64,000 nucleotides of DNA from Hippasteria phrygiana (GCA_037893225.1 JAZGUH010000362.1:1093501-1157500); one strand, 5' to 3'. Positions 25,601 to 36,543 are shown, counted from the first letter of the stretch. The notes: generated by a model not told the origin, from the sequence alone. Translations and numbers: made by a program.

Positions 25601-28600
25601 TCAGATAAAAGGCGACGAGTGTGTGGTTGTGGACCCAATCTCCCCGAGTTTTAACACCACTGAGAATGTATCTGCAATCGAGTGCCTATCAAGACGTCTT
25701 GGACAAGACTCCACAGGGATACAGGTGTTGATGGTGGACAATGGTGTCGTGATGCCTACCCAAGACACAGCTGCGCTGTCCGTTTCTCTTCTTCTGACTT
25801 TGGCTCGTGATGCTCTTGACGTTGAAGCAGCTTTTGATGTTTTCATTGATTCTATCAAAAATTCCACTATGGCTTCGCAGTTTGTGTGCAACATATCCCA
25901 ACTGTCCATTTTCACGACTTTCGACCTGGGCGAATCTGGTTATTGTAGCACGGAAAATGGAAACGAAACATTTCCAGGTTATAGTGGATACCTCTTTGCC
26001 ACAGTGAGATACAAGAAATCCAGAGATGATGAACAATACACAAAATATGAGTCGTCACCTTTATGTCTACAGGTTTTAAACCTGAACTGCTCATCTCTCT
26101 TGACGTTGGAAGATTTTGAGTACCAAATCCTATCAGGGGATATTCTAGAAGTTGTTGCAAGTGGTGCACGTTTGTCTGCTGCTGAGTATGTCATTTTCCC
26201 CGACGGCACAGCAGTCACCTGCCCCTTTACAGGAGAGGCACCAGAGGGGTTGGAACCGCAAATTCGACGGGCAATTTCGTTTGCTGGAAGCTGTCTGTCA
26301 CTGCTTGCACTCCTGTCCACGTTTGTGACGTACTGCGTCTTTCCAGAGCTTCGGAACACGGCGGGCAAGTCCACCATGAACCTCGCGGTGGCGCTCTTTA
26401 TTGCCATCTTGCTGTTTCTGCTGCCTGGCTATCTAAGGCAGAACCACGCGCTCTGCGTTGTTGGGGCCGCCTTGGCGCACTTCTCTTGGCTAGCGGCTTT
26501 CGGCTGGATGTCCATCCTCAGCGTCAGCGTTGCTCGCACGCTGACGTCGAAGGTTTCCAGGCCGCATCGGCGGTCAAGAATCGACTGTGCGCTTATGACC
26601 TACATGTGCCTAGCCTGGGGAATTCCCTTGGCTATTGTCATCGCCTGTCTGGTCCTCCACTCCTGTAACTGCACCAGCCTTCCGGTGATCTACGCAGAGG
26701 GCGCTATTTGCTGGATCACCCACGCCACCGTTCGCGTAGTCGTCTTTGTGGTGCCGATAGCAATTAGTCTGGTGCTGAACGTGATGTTGTACGTCTTCAC
26801 GGTGATCAGCGTCAGGAGAAACAGACAGGCAAGCAAAGCTGCCAGGGACGAAGGGAAGATCAAAGCCGTCAGAGAGGAACTATCCATCTACGTAAAGGTC
26901 AGTTCCAACTTGTATCAAACGAGCTGAAGTGAATGGATGATATAATTAATGATAATACTAAAATTACAAAAACAGATTCTACTAAATTTCTGGGATAGTA
27001 TATCGACCAAGATCTTTCCTGGAAAAAGCATATTAATTATATTTGCTCAACTATGTCCAGAAATATAGGCATCATTATGTATTAAGTTGAAAGCATTCTT
27101 TCCAAAGGATATTTTATTGAATTTGTATAATACCTCAATCTTACCGTATTTATCATATGGTATACTCGTTCGGGGCAATTGTGGCATTGGCCAGATAAAT
27201 AGAATACTTAAACTTCAAAAAAAGGTTCTGCGTATAATTAACTCCTTAGCTCTTTTCAAGAGCATAATAATCCTCTTTTCTATCATTGTAAAATATTAAA
27301 AGTGTGTGATATTTATTCTCTACAGCTAGGTACCCTCATGCATCAATTAAACAATACAAACTTACCCAAATCTATCCGTTCAAAGTTCATAAGAAATGAT
27401 AAAATTCATCATCATTTTACAAGACAGTTTAGTGAATTTCATCGTTCGTTTGCACGCACTATTAAGCTTGCTTCCAAAACAGTTAAGCATGAGGGTCCTA
27501 AGCTGTGGAACTCTTTGGACATTTCTTTAAAAACTATACGCAGTCTGCCTTTATTTAAACATAAAAATAAGATATTGCTATTGAATAATTATTTAGAAAC
27601 TGATTAAGTCCCACGGGGATACCGGTTACATATTTCGTTTGTGTTATCTGTAATTATTTCTATCTATTGTATTGTTTTGTCTGACTGATGTGCAAGGGTT
27701 ATTATGTTGTGTTGAAACTTGAATTAATATAAGTTGGGGCCCCTACTCGACAAGCTTTGCTTTTTAGGAACCCCCATCCACATTTATCTAAATATTAACT
27801 GATGTTTCGTTCGTTGCTTAATGTTATGTGGAAAATAAAGTGAATGAATGAATAAAGTGAAAAAAAGTGAATAAATGAATGGATATTGTTTCTGTAAGGC
27901 AGATGCATACTTTGCATGTTTTAGAAAATTAATCATCACATTTAAATCATTGCATGCTAATATAGCTTCGAACATTCATGCTAAAACCACAAAGGATAAA
28001 AGATGATACCCTTCTTTCTGTGCTCCCGCTGATGTCCGCGTCAATTTAAAGTGTACCATAGAGTGTAGGCTGCAGTATCCAAAATATTATATCAAACGTT
28101 GAATATATTTTAAATCTATCAATGCCACGAATTAATATAATATGTTTCTATATAACGTTTAATTTTATCCCTCAAACAGCCGTGAGGGGGAAGACCCCCC
28201 CCCCCCCCCCCCCCCTCCCCTCTCCAATCTCGGTCAAACAGTAAGGGGTTTTTATGCACTTAAGTATCCGAATGAGGATACCTCTGATAATTACCTGTGC
28301 AAAATTCCATTCCAATTAATCAAAGGGTGTTTAAGCATGACGCAATATACTAAAACACTATCACGAAACAAAAACTTGACGGGGCGGATTCCTCCCCCGA
28401 CTGTTAAAAAAAAAAAACTAGGCCTATTGTGTAAATCGTCTGGAAATGAAATATTGGGCGCATATAGTGGAAACTGTTTCTTCATTTCAAGCAACTAAAC
28501 TTGAAATAACCAGGTTCCTCTTTACTCGACAGATCTGCGCACTACTAGGCGTGACTTGGGCGTTCGGCTTTATATCTCAGTCCGTGACGGGCATCCTTGT

Positions 28601-28820
28601 CTTCTCTTACATCTACATCATCCTCAACTATCTGCAAGGAGTTTTTATCTTCATCGCCTTCTGTCTCAATAAGAGAGTTCGGGGCCTCTGGAAGAAGAAG
28701 ATCCTGCGGCAAGGACGACAGCCGTTTGAAACCCCTTCTCCGCCGAAGCCTCACACGAAGTCCACCGGGTTGTTGACAATAAGTCAACAAAAAACAAGCG
28801 AAGAAAACACCACACTTTAG
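19546..28820 (+). CDS. Receptor B: SRCR-SRCR-somatomedin B-Methuselah-like 7TM receptor
   Basis: Five exons: 19546-19624, 23212-23595, 23803-24150, 24640-26897 and 28533-28820. Joined, they give 3,357 nt, an uninterrupted frame of 1,118 residues plus stop. Residues 1-23 form a signal peptide, predicted to be cut after GGKA. Two SRCR domains follow, one per exon (about 30-154 and 157-268). A somatomedin B domain (about 282-330) has the CxC...C...DDCC core. Next comes a cysteine-rich region with repeated CAICN motifs (FKNIFCAICNG, YRNPHCAICNS), typical of Methuselah-like ectodomains. The 7TM region starts near residue 815, with TM1-5 in exon 4 and TM6-7 in exon 5. No GPS cleavage motif is visible before TM1. 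Family knowledge suggests a plasma-membrane family B receptor; the ligand is unknown. It is the intact paralogue of A and C. The start could be the second of two adjacent ATGs, which has the better context. Confidence 0.88.
19930..22750. mobile_element. ~2.8-kb fold-back (inverted-repeat) element in intron 1 of receptor B
   Basis: The left arm (about 19930-20990) reappears inverted as the right arm (about 21660-22750). Matching landmarks, outermost first, are GCCAATTTTGCAAAATG, CCGAGATTTTGA.AATCGCT, TTGTGCAGAACCTTTC, ATTCAAACATTGACCA and TCCGTGCATTCGG. The arms are diverged but collinear over about 1 kb each, around a central segment near 21000-21650. No transposase frame is visible. The remaining intron sequence to 23211 is AT-rich and unremarkable. 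Confidence 0.85.
20077..20239. mobile_element. Small hairpin insertion in the left arm of the fold-back
   Basis: The right arm of the fold-back lacks this segment, so it is a later insertion. It carries inverted pieces AACCTAACC / GGTTAGGGCC and GCTAAATCCAACA / TGTTGGATTTAGC, indicating a small MITE. Confidence 0.7.
23212..23595 (+). CDS. Receptor B exon 2 (first SRCR domain)
   Basis: The acceptor is TTTCGCAG and the donor GTAGGT, both phase 1. It encodes an SRCR-like domain with the GRVLIRW start, QMCRKLGYP and a final CTHDRDMWLSCGYAG. Confidence 0.9.
23803..24150 (+). CDS. Receptor B exon 3 (second SRCR domain)
   Basis: The acceptor is CTGCCTGCAG and the donor GTAAGT, both phase 1. It encodes a clear SRCR domain: FELRLVEG, a QWGAIC-type strand, VACR..R, and ASLAECQHYSL before the last cysteines. 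Confidence 0.92.
24640..26897 (+). CDS. Receptor B exon 4 (SMB, ectodomain, TM1-TM5)
   Basis: The acceptor is TTGTTCGCAG (phase 1) and the donor GTCAGT (phase 0). Holds the somatomedin B core (CQCDDACVLFDDCC), the CAICN repeats, a CSDGQIYDPFLERC block and five membrane segments. The start-like ATG at 24630 belongs to the intron. Confidence 0.92.
26935..27880 (+). mobile_element. 3' fragment of a LINE in intron 4 of receptor B
   Basis: C-terminal RT sequence in several frames: KFLG.YIDQDLSWKKHI near 26970-27030, LYNTSILPYLSYGILVRGN near 27115-27180, and LWNSLDISLKTIRSLPLFK near 27500-27560. It ends in a GAATGAATGAATAAAGTG-type tail at 27838-27880. RT core and endonuclease are absent, so it is a dead 5'-truncated copy, inserted in the sense orientation. 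Confidence 0.82.
27881..28532. other. Rest of receptor B intron 4, with a poly-C tract
   Basis: Contains a run of 21 C residues at 28195-28215. No other feature recognised. Confidence 0.5.
28533..28820 (+). CDS. Receptor B exon 5 (TM6-TM7 and tail)
   Basis: The acceptor is TTTACTCGACAG, phase 0. Encodes LLGVTWAFGFISQSV (TM6) and YIYIILNYLQGVFIFIAFC (TM7), then a short basic and Ser/Thr-rich tail to a TAG stop. 288 nt, the same as the last exon of receptor C. Confidence 0.9.
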   Translation: MCALLGVTWAFGFISQSVTGILVFSYIYIILNYLQGVFIFIAFCLNKRVRGLWKKKILRQGRQPFETPSPPKPHTKSTGLLTISQQKTSEENTTL

Positions 28821-29097
28821 CTGCAATGGCATTAATTGTCATTCCTTCCGATGTCGTTTACCGTTTGTAGGCCAACCTGAACATTTTTTTGCAATCCCAC
28901 TCATTGGTTTTGTACGTTTTGCAAAGGACGGACAACACGAAAATTGAGGACTCAGGCCTATTGTTTGCAAATGTAATTTGTTGGTTCCCAGTCATACATA
29001 CCTTAATCATCCGAGAAGCTATGCTGTCATCACTTTTACGCTCTCTATGACAACCCCTCCCCCAAAAATATGCTACGGTCACGTCTTGTATGTGTAT
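28821..29097. other. 3' flank of receptor B
   Basis: No AATAAA is present in this interval, so the polyadenylation site of receptor B is not identified. Confidence 0.4.
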
Positions 29098-30335
29098 CCC
29101 AGCAAACCATTTAACGTTTTTGGCACGTTTTCTGAACGTTTTCTGATGTTTTGCGGACGTTTCCAAAAAACGTTTTTTGGACGAAAGATTGTAGACAGTT
29201 TTGGACGTTTTAAAAACGTTATTTTGTGACGTTCTAAGAACGTTCCTAGAACTTTTCCAGAACATAAAAAAGTATTAAAAACTTACATACACTAACTAAA
29301 TGTCTATAAGTGCAAATTTACAGAAATGAATGGAGTGGGAACCAGACTAAATATTGTATGAGGCCCATAATTATGGGCAACCCAATTGGGACCACTCAGT
29401 TGCCCATCAAAGGCCCAACAAGGCCCCACTTGGGCTTGCTGGCTGGCATTATATATGTGGAAGATACGATATATAAAGCTACGAATGTAAATATACAAAT
29501 ACGATAACCTACTACAGAATACAAACTAGGCATTGTCGCGAGTTACATTTATATTAAACTTTTCCTGCCATGATGAAGTCATGGTTTTCCATTAAAAATT
29601 ACAATATTTGAATATAAAAGGAGATTTTATAAAATAATTCAGCTATGTTTGCAAAAATTCCATATTTCTATGTAAAATTGTTTAAATAATTACACATTAT
29701 GGTCAAGAAAGTGTGATTTTGGACTAAACACCAAAATTTAACATGACTTTTGTGAACACAAATTTCCTCAGTTCTGATTGGTCAGTTGGTACGTCCAGAA
29801 AAAAACGTTTTTTAAATGTCACAAAAAAAGTTTAATGTTGGTACATTTTGCAACGTCCAAAAAACGTTACGCGAACGTTCTGGAAAAACGTACTTAAGAC
29901 CTCCGAGTTATACGTAAACTGAAACGTTTAAGACACGTTTTAAAAACGTTTTTGAAGACGAGGACGTAAGTAACCTATACATAACCTAACCAAAACGTTT
30001 TTTAAACGTTTTGTGTTAGTTTATGTACGTTTGATTTTAAAGTTTTTTAAACGTTCGGGCAAATACGTTTTTAAAACGTCACTAGAAGACCGTTTAATTT
30101 ATGTACATTTTCTGACGTCCGAAAAACGTTTTTCAAACGTCGCAAAAGACCATTTCATGTAGGTACATTTTCTAACGTCCGCAAAACGTTGTTAGAATGT
30201 CCTGGAAAAACCTCTGAATTGTACGTAATCTGCAACGTTTTATACGCGTTTTAAAAACGTCCTTTTAAGACGAAGACGTAAGTGACCTAGTAGAACCTAA
30301 CCAAAACGTTTTTTGAACGTTTTGTGTTTGCTGGG
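29098..30335. mobile_element. ~1.24-kb element built from AACGTT motifs, CCCAGCAAAC ends
   Basis: The termini are CCCAGCAAAC and its exact complement GTTTGCTGGG. Both ends (29110-29265 and 29800-30325) are packed with AACGTTTT and ACGTTTTAAAACGT variants on both strands. A central segment (about 29290-29790) lacks the motif and contains a run of TGGGC/GCCCA words. There is no coding frame. I treat it as a non-autonomous DNA element; the superfamily is unknown to me. Confidence 0.75.
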
Positions 30336-30339
30336 ATGC

Positions 30340-31270
30340 TAATATACATACAATATAAAAGTAAACCATGAGCACTAATAGTGATGTCATAAGGGCAAAA
30401 CAAGCACGAATTCGTGCAGGAGCCGCGTCGTCCACCTATGAATCAGTGAAGCACAGTAAATGTTGTAGCGCCCTCCTCTGTTGAGCCGTGTCGCGAAAAC
30501 GAATAATATGGCACAAGAAGAACAACGCTAAGCGCTTATAGATCCCCCCCCCCCCCCCCCCCCCCCCGCCTGCGATGCGACGCGGCTAAAAATTCACTCA
30601 TTTCGTATATACATCATTCGTGATGACATGAAATACGAGGCCTACACCTTATTCCATGTATTCATTGAAAGAACTAACCAAACAGTGGGGCAATTTTACG
30701 TTACGACAGATGTTTACCGCATTTTGATGTGCACTTTCTTGTATTTTTAAAGCACAATAGATTTAGAGAAAAATCCTTTTACAGGATCACAAAGTCCCGC
30801 TCTTTTCACTTTTATCAACAACATCTTTTTGTTACCTAGATTAGCAACAATCTGCTTCAATACGGCTGGCAATCCTGTCTTTTTCATTCATTCATTTATT
30901 CATTATTACAGGCGATTTCAGACATTTAAATGGCACATATCAAAACAATAACCCCTTGAATTGATTTAATGTTACGTACCTTTTGTCACGGCAATGTAGA
31001 CTGTGTGTGTGGTGGTTGAAAAGTCCAGGGCGTGGTTTCCTTAACTCCCACAAGCTCCATGATCTCTGCTCGTCCAAAACTGCGCAGATCCAGAGAATTG
31101 GTAAACGCTGTAAAATTTGTTGTTTTGTTTGGTTTCATTGCTGAAAAAATTGTTACCAAAAAACCACAAACAACAGTGCTAAATTATCTTGGAGATATAA
31201 AATTGCGCATTTGAAAATGGCCATCAAGGTTTTGCAGTCGAGTTTTGAGAATTTTGTAGTCCTAACGTAT
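30340..31270 (+). repeat. Dispersed ~0.75-kb repeat, copy 2
   Basis: The same repeat as 13275-14040, in the same orientation, with a G/C-rich insert including a long C tract (30545-30567). Its part 30395-30600 is also present inverted at 42175-42390, sharing AAGCACGAATTCGTGCAGGA and the ends of a CAAGAAGAACAAC...AGCGCTTATAGA block. Confidence 0.75.
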
Positions 31271-31275
31271 AGTAT

Positions 31276-31954
31276 TACAGTTTTTTCTCAATCGCTTTTA
31301 CACGGCAACTGCAACTAAAGTGACGATAATCAGAAGTGAAATCGCACCATTCAAAACTTTGTGTGCCTGGTGCGGAACTTAAAGTATTCTTTTGTTGTAT
31401 TCGCACAAATTTCGGTACACTAGCAAATTGTTGCATCTCACTATGGAATAAGCATGCGAAGACGTCGATGAAGAGGCGTGTCGGTTCTGGATCCGCCACG
31501 CGAGAAGCTCCTCTTCCAGATGCCAGCATGCAAGAGAAGACATTCGCTGCGACGTCGACGAGCAGATGTGGCCTGACAGAAATGATCGCCTTGATCAGGC
31601 ATAAAACAATATGGAAAATGTCACTTTCCATTTCTTTTGCCATTATTTGAAACGAGGTTAAATGCAGATATTGAATTGAAATAAAGAGAACATATAATTT
31701 TGAAATTGGTATTATTTCTTCTGTTTCACTATGTTTGTAAATAGACGTTAGTGATCTGTTGACGGTCTGCGCGATTTGACGGTGGTATGGGCTTTTGTAA
31801 AAAGTTTCTTGATATTTGAATACAATATGTCATTCTGGCAACAGTATTTGTAGTTTAAGTTAGCATACGAAGTGTTTTAGAAATCGGGTTATTTGTTTTG
31901 ATGAACAGGTATGAGGTTGCGGTAACCGTGTTAAAGCGATTGAGAAAAACTGTA
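31276..31954. mobile_element. 679-bp DNA element with TACAGTTTTTCTCAATCGC ends
   Basis: A 24-bp terminal sequence TACAGTTTTTTCTCAATCGC... recurs inverted at 31931-31954 with one indel. The interior carries overlapping open frames on both strands (31336-31650 plus; 31275-31643 minus) without a recognised domain. No transposase motif is visible, so it looks non-autonomous or unrecognised. Confidence 0.75.
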
Positions 31955-32089
31955 GTACATAGAAATATTTAGAAATGGTAATCAAATATATTTTAAAATA
32001 CCTATCGTCTATTTCCTTTGAATTTCAAATAAAGAAATCTTTCAATTGCATCACGTATTGAACTTGTGTTTCATTTAATGAGGAAGTTC

Positions 32090-32445
32090 AGTGGCGAGAG
32101 AAGTCTGCGTCATTTTATATTTTTATGTAAATTGTGTATTGTAAATTTAAACAGCAAATTATTTCTGCAATGAATTACCAAAAAAGTGACTTTTGAGAGC
32201 TATTTTTTCAACTCACTCTAGCACGCTGGTTCCATTTGTCTAAAAGTCGTCGCTGCGGGCAGCAAACAATTTGACGTCATAGGACGAACTCCCCTTTTGT
32301 GTCTAGCACTTGGCACAAAAGGCGAGTTCGTCCTATGACGTCACTTTTTTGGTATTTCATAGCATAAATAATTTGCTGTTTGATTTTACAATACGCAATC
32401 TACATAAACAAAAATGACGCAGACCTATCTCAGCAATCAGTTCGG
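32090..32445. repeat. ~350-bp fold-back containing a TGACGTCATAGGACGAACTC palindrome
   Basis: The outer arms about 32090-32200 and 32335-32445 are inverted copies (TCTGCGTCATTTT, AACAGCAAATTATTT, TACCAAAAAAGTGAC). The inner palindrome 32272-32343 pairs TGACGTCATAGGACGAACTC with its complement around a CTAGCACTTGG loop. Confidence 0.8.
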
Positions 32446-32486
32446 GTGTTATATATGGGGCGCTGGTACGTGTATGCCAGGCGGTA

Positions 32487-32610
32487 TTGTGCAGCCAAGC
32501 GAAACGTAAACAAGATGCTTGTGCAGCCAAGCGTAACTACCACAAAGCCGAAGAATGGATTGAATATGCAGAAAATTCGGGTATAGCCGTCAACCGGCCA
32601 GGTGGTCTTT
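32487..32610 (+). repeat. Dispersed GTGCAGCCAAGCG repeat, copy 1
   Basis: Shares GCAGCCAAGCGAAACG, GCTTGTGCAGCCAAGC, AATGGATTGAA and GTCAACCGGCCAGGTGG with 39945-40095. The word TTGTGCAGCCAAGCG occurs twice within each copy. Sequence from 32611 to 32994 has no recognised feature apart from an ATTCAATATATTCAGTATAT run near 32698. Confidence 0.65.
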
Positions 32611-33530
32611 TTTCAAACCGTAATCTGGGCTCAAGGAGTTTTAAACAACCTCTGGAAACATTGAAACAGACTTTTTCATCGGTTTACTTCAGTGCAGTTC
32701 AATATATTCAATATATTCAGTATATCAAATTAACAAAGAAAAATTAAAAGATTACCGAAGGTGGCACAACTACACTCAGACTAATTTTCGTCATATACAT
32801 TTATAAGAAACAACATACAAAACTCAACAGTTTTTACATATTTGATAAATAAAACAAAGATCAAGCAGACACACACAACGACGAATCTATGGGCTCCGTG
32901 CACAACTACCCCCTCAGCGGAAAGAAAAGGCGAGTTGGGGGGTCAATATCGACGCCATCTTACCTGACTTCAATTTAAGTGTCTGGTTCCCGCTGTGATA
33001 TTCTTATTGAAAACGCAATTATCGAGAGTCGGCAAACAGACAAAGCAATCCCATTCAGCTGGCAACAAGCTCCAAGGCGCCCTCCACACCCACGAAGACA
33101 AGCAAGACTCCTCCTCCAAGCCGGGAGTCTACCGTATTCCCTATGAATGCGGCAAAGTCTACATTGGGGAAACTGGTCGGAACCTTCCCACCAGACTCAA
33201 GGAACACAGAGCACATGGACGACGAGGGGATTTTGACAAATCGTCCATTGTCAAGCATTCCCACATCAACGACCACAAAGTTGATTGGGATGCGGCTGAA
33301 CTCATCGCTCCAATTCAGTCTTGGCATCCAAGACGCATCCGGGAAGCCATCGAGATCCGGAAGCACAACCCAGTCCCCTTAATGATATCTGGCTTCCACT
33401 CCTACAGAACTACACACATCAGACTGATGGGTCCTCTACACCCTAAGACCTCTATCTAGACCTCTATCTTGCCCTACTGTTCCACCCCAGTGGGCACACT
33501 ACAATCCTAGCTTGCTTTAGGATTCTAGCG

Positions 33531-33603
33531 ACTTGGCATCCTCACAAGATGCAACTTGGCATCCTCTCATGATGCAACTTGGCATCCTCACAGGATGCAA
33601 CTT
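33531..33603 (+). repeat. 27-bp tandem repeat in the Penelope 3' region
   Basis: Three copies of a unit containing CAACTTGGCATCCTC.CA.GATG, differing by one or two bases. Confidence 0.9.
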
Positions 33604-33635
33604 AAGGTTTACTTTCTTAGAGTTTAGGCATTCTC

Positions 33636-33669
33636 CTGAAGACGGTCAGAGCATACTGACCGAAACGTC
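33636..33669 (+). ncRNA. Hammerhead-like ribozyme relic of the Penelope element
   Basis: CTGAAGA is followed by a 7-bp hairpin (CGGTCAG / CTGACCG, loop AGCATA) and AAACGTC. The order CUGANGA, stem II, GAAA is that of hammerhead cores known from Penelope-like elements. Here the core G before AAA can also pair in stem II, so activity is doubtful. Confidence 0.45.
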
Positions 33670-33720
33670 GAGTTATACCTCTTGTTCTTTTTAGAACCAT
33701 TCTCTCATTTGAGACATACT

Positions 33721-34667
33721 TCCACATGGTGTTTCCGCAAACCTTTCTTTCATTAGTATCTCCGCCACGCAAAGCCTCAAATGTTACTAGTTTTTTATGG
33801 CTGGGATTTTTGGGAGAAATGTCAAACTTGCCAAAACATGTGGATGAGAATGTTATCTATAGACCTCGTTTTTCAATGTTATAAAAAGGTGTATGCAAAA
33901 CATCACAATTACCTATTTTACCAAGGTTTTCTGAGCTCAGCATTGTCGAGTCCATCTTGACAGAGCAAGCCATGGCTCATATACATAAAACATGACATGT
34001 AGTCTGGTTCCTTTTTTATCTCCATACACAATGCAAGGGAATCATACTTCCCCGTGATATTGCATATTGAACACAAATTGAAAGATTTATATAGTTGTCT
34101 GCATTACCTCACAAAAAAGCACATGAAGAGGGCTAACATCCGACAATGGATAAACACGGCCTAGGCAAGGCAAAGCATTACCTACAGGTATATTCAAGAC
34201 ATCAGAATTGATAAAAATTACATCTATTAAAAATGCAAAGTATCATACTTTCTCACTTATTTTACAACCATGATGCATGTAGGACAAGTCATGTTCCACT
34301 ACCTTCAGACATCTGATTAAAAACTCTCAGATGCTAAATTTTGAATAGATTGTGCACTAGCTGACCCGGCCCCTGTAACTCTTTGATTGTCGTTAAGGTG
34401 TCTTTACATTTGTAATTTGGATGTGTTAGTAGAAACGGTTTCAGTGGCAGAAAATGACAAGATGTTCCCAGTTATCAAGTTGTACTTGCAGTTGGCTAAA
34501 TGATCACCATACTAACTGCAGTTCATGTTCTTGAAGGTTCTTCATCAGACAGATTTCCTAATTCATGCTGAATGCTATAATTCCATCTGAACAGATATTC
34601 ATCAAGATTCAATTGTGACCAAAATACCTATATAACGGTACCATAAAATCACGAGTAGTTGATTAAT
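33721..34667. other. Interval without recognised features
   Basis: AT-rich sequence; no exon, RNA gene or defined repeat border recognised. Confidence 0.4.
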
Positions 34668-34907
34668 GGTCATTCTTTAAATTAGGGGTCCAATTTTGGG
34701 GTCCCTGTTACATCTGACATGTATTGGATTTTGCAATTCGTGACACATTATTTAATGCCTTTCTATCTCCAAGTACCTGCCAAACAAGTAAAATATAGTG
34801 TGAAGTGAATTTTAATGATACTCGATAGGGAATTAGTTGCACAGATTAAGTGTAACAGGGACATCAAAACAGGTCACACTTTTGGATCCCTAATTTATAG
34901 AATGACC
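34668..34907. mobile_element. GGGTCATTCTATAAATT MITE, copy 1
   Basis: Ends GGTCATTCTTTAAATTAGGGG and its near-complement bracket 240 bp without a coding frame. Internal words such as TTTTAATGATACT and TGTAACAGGGACA are shared with the copies at 35934 and 36301. Confidence 0.82.
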
Positions 34908-35933
34908 CTTAACAAATGGAAGGCCCTGCGTGTCGTGGTGCAGGTACTGTTTGAGGAAATATTTTACTTAAATTACCCCACCAAAATGGAAAATAATCTT
35001 GGAAAATAAACAGCCCTCCTTATATAGCTGCGGTTTACTCTCTGTAGACCAAGGTCTGAAGTTCATGATTAGTTAGTGAAATCCTTGAAAAAGGAGTCAG
35101 ATATTAACACTGGTAAACACTATAATGTACATGTAGTCAGAGTGACCAGTCACACACACTCTGCACATGAAGTCATGGTCAACAACATCTAACACAGCAG
35201 ATACACACATCCTTCCCCTATTTTGCATGAAAATGTTTCAAATAAGATCTTAAACATGAAGGTTGCAGTGTGTTTATACAATACTGAACACCATAAACAT
35301 GAACGGATTGTTACTTTGCCAGATTTTTGTTTCTGTGCCTGACCCTCTCTGTTGAGGGTCAAGGAAAAAATCCCTTTACCCCTTATAATAAGAGGTAGGG
35401 GAGGTATTTTACTTTAATGCCCCGCCAAAATGGGTCAGAAACAGCAAAGCTTGGAAAATAACAAACCCTCCTTGGTAAAAAACTGTCTAAACATGTGGCA
35501 CAATTTTTACCTTAGTTCAAGGTTGATGTTAGTGAAAGCTGTGAAAAAAATGAGTTTAAAATATATGTCCACTGTGTCAGAGTGACCATACACTGTGCAC
35601 AGAAAGTTCTCGTCAAGAACATCTAATCCATGAAATAGACACTTTCTTTCCCTATTCTACTTCAAGGTTGTGTCATAGATGGTTATTTTGTCAGATTGGT
35701 CTATCTGTTCCTGACCCTCTTTGTTGGGGGTTATTAAAGTGTTTTTCCTTCGTGTTAATCCCTAACAGTATATTAACAGGTAAGTCTCGCTGTCAGTAAT
35801 ATAACGTCCTATTTATCACTGCTAACCAGACTATGGCATACCATAAATGATGGTGAACGTGATACAATGATGCCATTAAACTTGACACATGGCAAATATT
35901 TTACTTTAATACTTCAAGGGATCAAGAACAGCA

Positions 35934-36186
35934 GGGTCATTCTATAAATTTGGGGTCAAAAAATGACGGTGACATTTTTTGTGTCACTATTACACCCGAC
36001 CTGTGCAATTTCCCATTAAGCATCATTAAAATTGACTTCACACTATTTTTAACTTGTTTGACAGGTACTTTGCTATAAATAATCAGTCTTGGGGATAGGA
36101 ATTAAAGAATGTGTCCTGAATTGCAAAATCTTATGTCAGATGTAACTGGGACACCAAAATTGGACCCCAAATGTATGTAATGTCCC
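35934..36186. mobile_element. GGGTCATTCTATAAATT MITE, copy 2
   Basis: Same termini and internal words as copies 1 and 3; the internal segment lies in the opposite orientation relative to copy 3 (GTCAGATGTAACTGGGACACC near the right end). The right terminus is the most decayed. Confidence 0.78.
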
Positions 36187-36300
36187 AGCAAAATAACCAA
36201 CCCTTTATTATAATGACTTTCTAAACACGTAGCACAACCTTTTTTTATATCAGCAAAATCCGTGCTAATGAGGAATAAATTAGCATATTGTATGTGAACA

Positions 36301-36543
36301 GGGTCATTCTATAAATTTTGGGTCCAAAAATGTGACATGTATACGATTTTGCAATTCAGGACACATTATTTAATGCCTTCTATCTGCAAGAGTAAGTGTG
36401 CAAAGCAAAGTACCTGCCAAACAAGTAAAACAAAAAAAGTGAACTTAATTTTAATGATACTTGTTGGGAAATTACACGGGTCAGGTGTAACAGGGGACAC
36501 CAAAAAATAGCACATTTTTTAACCCAAATTTATGGAATGACCC
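36301..36543. mobile_element. GGGTCATTCTATAAATT MITE, copy 3
   Basis: GGGTCATTCTATAAATTTTG at the left and AAATTTATGGAATGACCC at the right; 243 bp. Confidence 0.82.

Larger units (their letters stand above)
32995..33720 (+). mobile_element. Penelope-like element, 3' fragment with GIY-YIG endonuclease
   Basis: The open frame to 33459 ends in a GIY-YIG nuclease domain. It shows GVYRIPYECGKVYIGETGR, where the family core is Y..Y....YIGeT, then LKEHRAH and an RRIREAIEI.K helix with the conserved glutamate. The RT half is missing, so the copy is 5' truncated; its GTG/ATG starts are not meaningful. Downstream are a three-copy 27-bp repeat (33531-33603) and a CTGAAGA-hairpin-GAAACGTC block (33636-33669), both usual for Penelope 3' regions. 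In an intact element this nuclease nicks DNA for target-primed reverse transcription. Confidence 0.88.

Noticed and set aside
31275..31643. Two overlapping open frames inside the TIR element as genes
   Set aside because: No motif in either; long overlapping frames can arise by chance within GC-richer repeat interiors.
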